From Cyclostephanos tholiformis (lineage: Eukaryota; Bacillariophyta; Thalassiosirophyceae; Thalassiosirales; Thalassiosiraceae): a stretch of 12,598 bases of DNA. Numbering within the stretch: the first letter of the stretch is position 1; every line of letters begins with the position of its first letter. Shown one piece after another: positions 8,880 through 12,598 of this stretch. Where the stretch lies: the NCBI GenBank assembly GCA_036939975.1, contig JALLPB010000835.1, forward strand, positions 1 to 12,598. The letters run 5' to 3'. The translations under genes were made by a program, and so were the position numbers. The notes under the pieces are model-generated. The model did not search any database. It was given only the letters and a program-made list of their open reading frames with translations, and was not told where the DNA came from.

Positions 8880-10892
8880 TCAGTTTCCGCTTGAGCGGCA
8901 TGATTTCATCCACGCTTTCATTGAGGTGAGCTTTTTGGCTGGGATTTCGTCTGCTTTGACGTGGCTCTCCTTGTGCTTGCAGTCGCTGAAACAGTACTTG
9001 TGGATGTGCCAACGAGGGCACATTGTGCACTTGTCGGTCCACTTGGGGCGAGAGTCGATGTTCTTGCTTGCAAAATTGATGGCCCATGTTTTGCCGGTGA
9101 GCATTCCGAGCTCGGAGTGGGGGGCTTTGTTCTTGATCATCGCCTTTTTACGTTCTTCAAAGTTCTTCTTCTTCTTGCGGCGTCCTTCATCGCCGTTTCC
9201 GGCCGCCCTGTCTCATCTTGCTCCTCCAGCTGGTTGGGCTGATTCTTTGGTGGGGGCTTTCATTTTGAAGGTTGGAGGTAGGGTGATGAGGAAGGAGCCA
9301 AAGAGAACTTGAGAGACTAGGTGCAAGAAGTCAATGATTGAGTCATCGACATCGCTGCAATTTTCGGCACTTCTGCATTGCTTGAGCCACATTTGGAATC
9401 TGGTGTCAACTGCAAGGAGGGATTTGGATGCAAATTCTTCGTCGAGGTGCTCTCGGGCTCGGGCTTTGAAACTCGATCTGTGCCTGTTGATCATTGATTG
9501 CAGGGAGCGGAGGCATTGGGAGCCAACACTGAGTGTTCCGAAAAATATGTCATTGGCAATGGTGAACATTTTTAGTTGGGTGTTCATGTCGTGTATGCTG
9601 GTGGGAGCTTTTACTTCTTGTTTGTTTGAAGCCTTGATCTCATCAACTGTCATTCCCTTGCCTTGGGTTAGGACAAGTTGGAGAAGGAGGTGGCAGTTTT
9701 TCTGTTCTTCCATTCAAATGGGTTCAACTTCTGAGAACGAGAATGGGCTGTGGTTGCTTGGGGTGTCGGCACTCGACCAGAGGAAGACTCCGAGGTACGT
9801 GTTTGAAGTGAATCCCGGGGGGAAACACACGTTGACCATGTCACGGTTTTCGTTTAATTCTCGTTCTGCGAGGGCAACTGTTTTGCTGTTGATGAAACGC
9901 TTGCAGGATTCGGTCAGATCTGTGGGAACTGTCTCATTGTCCATTGCTGAGGCAAAGAGGATCATCTTGATGGTCGATTCATGGAGGTTCTTGACTCGGT
10001 TCTTTGTTGACACTTTGCGTTCCTCCATGACTTTGAGTTGCTTCTTGAGGATGATGTTGTGCTGCTCTTGTCCATCAACTTGGCGATTCATCGTAGCGTT
10101 GAACATTCCTAGTAGGGCTTGGTCGACGACTGGGACTGGGGCTGGGGGGAGACCAATGGGGACGTTGTTCCACGCTTGCTATGCTTGAAGGAGGTAGGAC
10201 TGGTGGCATTCGTTGCGGTGGCTTTCGAGATCTGGGTCGTTGGGGTCTATTGCGAGTCTGGTCTTTGACACCCGGCCTGCCTTGACTCCCCATGCCCAAA
10301 GGATGAAATCTCCTGCGTGGGTGGCTGTGTCGGTGATGTATTCTGGGTTGTCTTTGTGTTCAGCGTCAAATTCAAAGGCTGCTGTGTTTACTGCTGGGAT
10401 GAGCTTCGAGGCTTCGCTTGTTCCGGCGGACATGATGGTGTTGGCGAGCCACGGGGCGGGGAAAAAAGTGGAGGCTCCTGGGTAAGTGACTGCGCCGCCA
10501 TCATCTGGTGCTGCAATGTTGTTGACTTCGTCTTCGTTGGAGCATGCTTGGAGTTCATCGACCGTTGGGGTGACTAAATTGCATGGGTTGAGGATGCTTT
10601 GCTTGTCGACGAAGAGAGCCGTTGTGTGGGTTCCCGTTCCTAGGAGACACATTAGTTTCGATGTTTGGCGAAGAAGCGTGCCTCCCACTACCTTAAAACT
10701 GTGTAGTGTGTGGATTACGTTGTCGGAGTCCATCGCCAGGAGGATATTGTCCTGGTCAGAGATGAGGTTTTGAAATCTCAAGTCGTCGTTCAGGTCCGGG
10801 GACCATGCTTCGGTGTAGACGGATGTGTTCTTGTTGCCAAGCTCATTGTCGATGCGGGCTGCAAAGAAGGATTTCCAATTAGGGTATGGCAT
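8880..10892 (-). pseudogene. Gag-like nucleocapsid protein of the retroelement (broken)
   Basis: One reading frame of about 670 codons lies upstream of RT, with stops at 10179-10181 (TAG), 9714-9716 (TGA), 9213-9215 (TGA) and finally 8880-8882 (TGA). The first ATG is at 10890-10892, but the frame is open up to 11012 and includes a basic PRKKVK stretch before that ATG, so the original start may lie upstream. Near the C-terminus are a Lys/Arg-rich block (about 9150-9180) and a Cys/His cluster, CTMC...HIHKYC..DC...H (8961-9029), which looks like a zinc-binding, nucleic-acid-binding knuckle though not the standard CCHC spacing. The assignment as Gag rests on position before RT, the zinc cluster and the shared frame. 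The main body has no domain I recognise. Confidence 0.7.
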
Positions 10893-10931
10893 TGTCGGTG
10901 CTATTTTTACTTTCTTTCTGGGCACGGTCAA

Positions 10932-11465
10932 ATCGAGTTGGATCGGGTCAGCCAGAAAAATAATGAGCTCCTCCTCTCTTCCTCTCCTCCTCCGGGGGCC
11001 GAAAGCGATTTAAAAATAGATGACATTTTTCTTTGATGAGCACCCGTCTGTACCCCTCCCGATTTTGACTCTCAAAAAACCTGCCCAGCGCTTTCTCTGG
11101 ATTTGTTGGTCTGTCCTTAACTATGTTTTGCACCGTAATTTCATCCTTTTTGGCACATCTTTATACCACCATGTTTGGTTCTTGGCTAGGATTTGTCTGT
11201 TTTTGTGCACCTCAAGCCTTCTGGCAATTTGTTCATTGAGGGGGTGTTCAAAACTTTCTAAGTGATATTAAAAAAAATATGAGACTTCCGACAGGAAATC
11301 CATATCGAGAGAGAATAACGTTATTTGCTATACTGTAATTTGTAACTTCTTCTCATATTGGTCCATATTGTGTCCAAGTAAACTAAAAAATTAATTTAAT
11401 GGGAGCAATAGCTCCTTACAAAGCTAATGTAATATCATCCAATAACACCAATGTTTTAGCAAAAG
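10932..11465. other. Non-coding region between the retroelement and the right-hand gene
   Basis: The part next to the element (10960-11000) is C/T-rich and purine-rich on the other strand; the rest is AT-rich with no supported gene. It should contain the 5' end of the retroelement (leader and terminal repeat) and the 3' untranslated region of the minus-strand gene ending at 11466. A small inverted repeat, TTTAGC-aaaa-GCTAAA (11455-11470), overlaps that gene's stop codon. The element's left and right termini could not be located, and short frames here have no recognisable content. Confidence 0.5.
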
Positions 11466-12296
11466 CTAAAGCACACTGCAGGTGAAGGTCAGCCTCTCGC
11501 CCGCATTGACACTTTCCTCCTCTAATTTACGGAAAGCAGCGAGCTTAATCTTGGAGTCCTGCAGCAATTTATCCCAGTTAGTTCGGTGCACAATACATTT
11601 ACATCTCAACGAATCATCTTCTGATGGCCCCCCTTCGGATGGGATGCATGATGCACATGATATTGCACCTGCAACACCCATCACCTCAACAATTCCAGTA
11701 TGGAAGTAAATATCAGATATTGGTGCCGGCAGACTCTTGGAGGCTGGCAAGCGATCATCTTCTTCGGGTGGATCTGACACGCGATCGTCTCTATCATCTT
11801 CTACATCCATCACTTCATCGGAGCATGTGTACATAAAAATCGGCGAATGCTGCGGCGAAAACTTGGTCCAGAGGGCAGAGTAGCGACGAATGCATCTAAT
11901 TTCCCGAAACACAGCTAGTAATTCGTTGAACTTTTCGTAACCTACGAAGTTCTTCAGAACGCGATAGTGGTCTCGTGATTGCTCTCTACACTTCGACGGT
12001 ACCTGTTTCGCGTCCGCATTGGTAATACCCGTAGCCGAAGTTCGTCTTTGTTCGGCGTTCTCGAGTAACGTCTTGGACAGTTTCTTGAGGCGCAGCTTTA
12101 GAGACTCCCTTCCAACACTCTCATCGAGCAATTGGTGGTTCATAAGAGATGCAAACCGATGCGCTAATCGTTTACACATTGTCTTGTTGAGAGATGGTAC
12201 TAGGTCATATAGTGCAGCCTCGCTGCGACCCAAGAGAACGTGAGAATGATCTTTCGAAAGTGAACGTAACATACTTCCATCTTTTATCAGCTGCAT
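11466..12296 (-). CDS. Unrecognised protein, acidic centre and helical ends
   Basis: I do not recognise this protein. From the ATG at 12294-12296 it has 276 residues and ends with TAG at 11466-11468. The frame stays open for six more codons upstream, without an ATG. The first half is rich in Leu, Lys, Arg and Glu and likely helical (around ESLKLRLKKLSKTLLENAEQ). The middle has a strongly acidic, probably disordered stretch (DEVMDVEDDRDDRV and PPEEDDR). The end is again helical (NWDKLLQDSKIKLAAFRKLEEE). Eight Cys are present, two of them as CKC near the C-terminus and two as CASC, but no standard zinc-finger spacing is clear. No signal peptide or membrane segment is seen. An intact frame of this length beside the decayed element supports a real host gene. 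The true start may lie in an upstream exon (see 12274-12394). Confidence 0.6.
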   Translation of the reverse strand: MQLIKDGSMLRSLSKDHSHVLLGRSEAALYDLVPSLNKTMCKRLAHRFASLMNHQLLDESVGRESLKLRLKKLSKTLLENAEQRRTSATGITNADAKQVPSKCREQSRDHYRVLKNFVGYEKFNELLAVFREIRCIRRYSALWTKFSPQHSPIFMYTCSDEVMDVEDDRDDRVSDPPEEDDRLPASKSLPAPISDIYFHTGIVEVMGVAGAISCASCIPSEGGPSEDDSLRCKCIVHRTNWDKLLQDSKIKLAAFRKLEEESVNAGERLTFTCSVL

Positions 12297-12394
12297 ACAA
12301 CATGATGTCTCCACCTTTCAATACGATTCATTTGCACTTACATCATGCGGAAAGCTTCGTCATTCGCCACCCTGGGTATGATTTGCGCCGCCAT
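12274..12394 (-). other. Possible first exon and 68-nt intron of the right-hand gene
   Basis: On the minus strand an ATG in a strong context (accATGG, 12392-12394) opens a frame of 17 codons that runs into a perfect donor GTAAGT (GT at 12341-12340). Splicing to the AG at 12275-12274 would remove 68 nt and join in frame to ATG TTA CGT of the main frame. A CTGAT branch-like sequence lies about 12 nt before that AG. Weak points are the lack of a pyrimidine tract and several nearer AG dinucleotides that would not keep the frame. If it is wrong, the gene starts at 12296. Confidence 0.3.
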
Positions 12395-12473
12395 GGTTCG
12401 TGGGGTTTACGAGTTCTTGCCAACAGCCATCGATTTGTGAGAAAAATAATGCAACAACAAGAGCAGAGGAGTA

Positions 12474-12480
12474 CTATTTA
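12474..12480 (-). promoter_or_regulatory. Possible TATA-like element (TAAATAG)
   Basis: TAAATAGTAC on the minus strand lies about 80 nt before the candidate ATG at 12394, a spacing like that of TAAATAGGTAG before the antiporter gene. The similarity is the only support. Confidence 0.2.
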
Positions 12481-12549
12481 GGTGGTCATTTTGTTTCGAT
12501 GTGTGACCGTTTTGGTTACACCTTCCCCAAGAGTGTATTACCATAAAAA

Positions 12550-12583
12550 CCGGGGATTAAGGGACACCGGGGATTAAGGGACA
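12550..12583. repeat. Two tandem copies of a 17-bp unit at the right edge
   Basis: The unit CCGGGGATTAAGGGACA occurs twice head to tail (12550-12566 and 12567-12583) with no mismatch. The sequence then continues as gacactaaatctagc to the window end, so more copies or a larger element may lie beyond. It is 150-190 bp upstream of the candidate ATG of the minus-strand gene. It could be a minisatellite, a subterminal repeat of a transposon, or a binding-site array. Confidence 0.85.
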
Positions 12584-12598
12584 GACACTAAATCTAGC

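Larger units (their letters stand above)
5165..10931 (-). mobile_element. Degenerate DIRS-order (tyrosine recombinase) retroelement
   Basis: Reading on the minus strand, the order is gag-like protein, reverse transcriptase, RNase H, tyrosine recombinase. This order with a recombinase in place of a DDE integrase defines the DIRS/Ngaro/PAT class of retroelements. The recombinase C-terminus and RNase H motifs match a family I recall as abundant in diatoms. No DNA-methyltransferase domain is seen between RNase H and recombinase, unlike typical DIRS1 elements, and there is no room for one because the two frames overlap. The coordinates cover only the coding part. I looked for terminal inverted or split direct repeats between the two flanks (about 4880-5160 and 10932-11300) and found none longer than about 9 bp, so the ends are undefined. 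At least twelve in-frame stops and several frame changes make this copy non-functional. Confidence 0.85.

Noticed and set aside
8392..9312. Plus-strand open frame of 306 codons
   Set aside because: It lies antisense to the gag/RT region. Its protein is a Trp/Leu/Ser-rich shadow without domains, and the opposite strand has a clear retroelement reading.
9334..10188. Plus-strand open frame of 284 codons
   Set aside because: Antisense to gag, with no recognisable motif; the minus-strand frame continues through the same interval in phase with the rest of the element.
5160..10931. UGA as a sense codon in this organism
   Set aside because: It would explain the many in-frame TGA codons, but the 1307-codon antiporter has none, TAG and TAA also interrupt the element, and there are several frame changes as well, so decay is the simpler reading.
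4880..11300. Terminal repeats of the retroelement
   Set aside because: By-eye comparison of the two flanks gave only short C-rich matches of up to about 9 bp, not enough to call inverted or split direct repeats.
1..12598. CRISPR array, tRNA, rRNA or bacterial operon features
   Set aside because: No regularly spaced repeats, cloverleaf-like sequence or ribosomal RNA sequence was seen, and gene organisation is eukaryotic.

Overview
The window looks like nuclear DNA of a protist, most likely a diatom or related stramenopile. Three things suggest this: an intron-less eukaryotic-type Na+/H+ exchanger, a tyrosine-recombinase (DIRS-order) retroelement whose recombinase closely resembles a family I remember from diatom genomes, and loose spacing with AT-rich intergenic DNA. 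The assignment to diatoms rests on memory of that family and not on a search.

Layout, left to right. Positions 1-411 hold a T-run, a purine (GA) tract and a possible TATA-like element. Positions 412-4335 (+) encode a 1307-residue cation/proton antiporter of the CPA1/NHE family. It has an exceptionally long (about 760 residues), low-complexity N-terminal extension containing its own hydrophobic segment. Positions 4336-5164 are non-coding, with an imperfect tandem duplication, small palindromes and a G/C hairpin. Positions about 5165-10931 (read on the minus strand) are a decayed gag - reverse transcriptase - RNase H - tyrosine recombinase element. Positions 10932-11465 are non-coding. Positions 11466-12296 (-) encode an unrecognised protein, possibly with a small upstream exon ending at 12342. 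The right edge carries two head-to-tail copies of a 17-bp unit.

The retroelement is the most informative part. Gag and the RT part of pol lie in one continuous minus-strand frame from 10931 down to about 7030, interrupted only by stop codons. A frame change near 7030 leads into RNase H, and the recombinase starts inside the RNase H reading frame in another frame, an arrangement also known from DIRS elements. Twelve in-frame stops can be placed, nine of them TGA and several at positions where this family has arginine. One TGA replaces the arginine of the recombinase HxxR catalytic motif. This points to CGA-to-TGA decay, that is, CpG deamination, in a recently silenced copy. The RT active site reads YIND instead of the expected YxDD, so the copy is dead at several steps. 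The antiporter and the right-hand gene show no such damage. I see no functional link between the two host genes and the element; they are simply neighbours.
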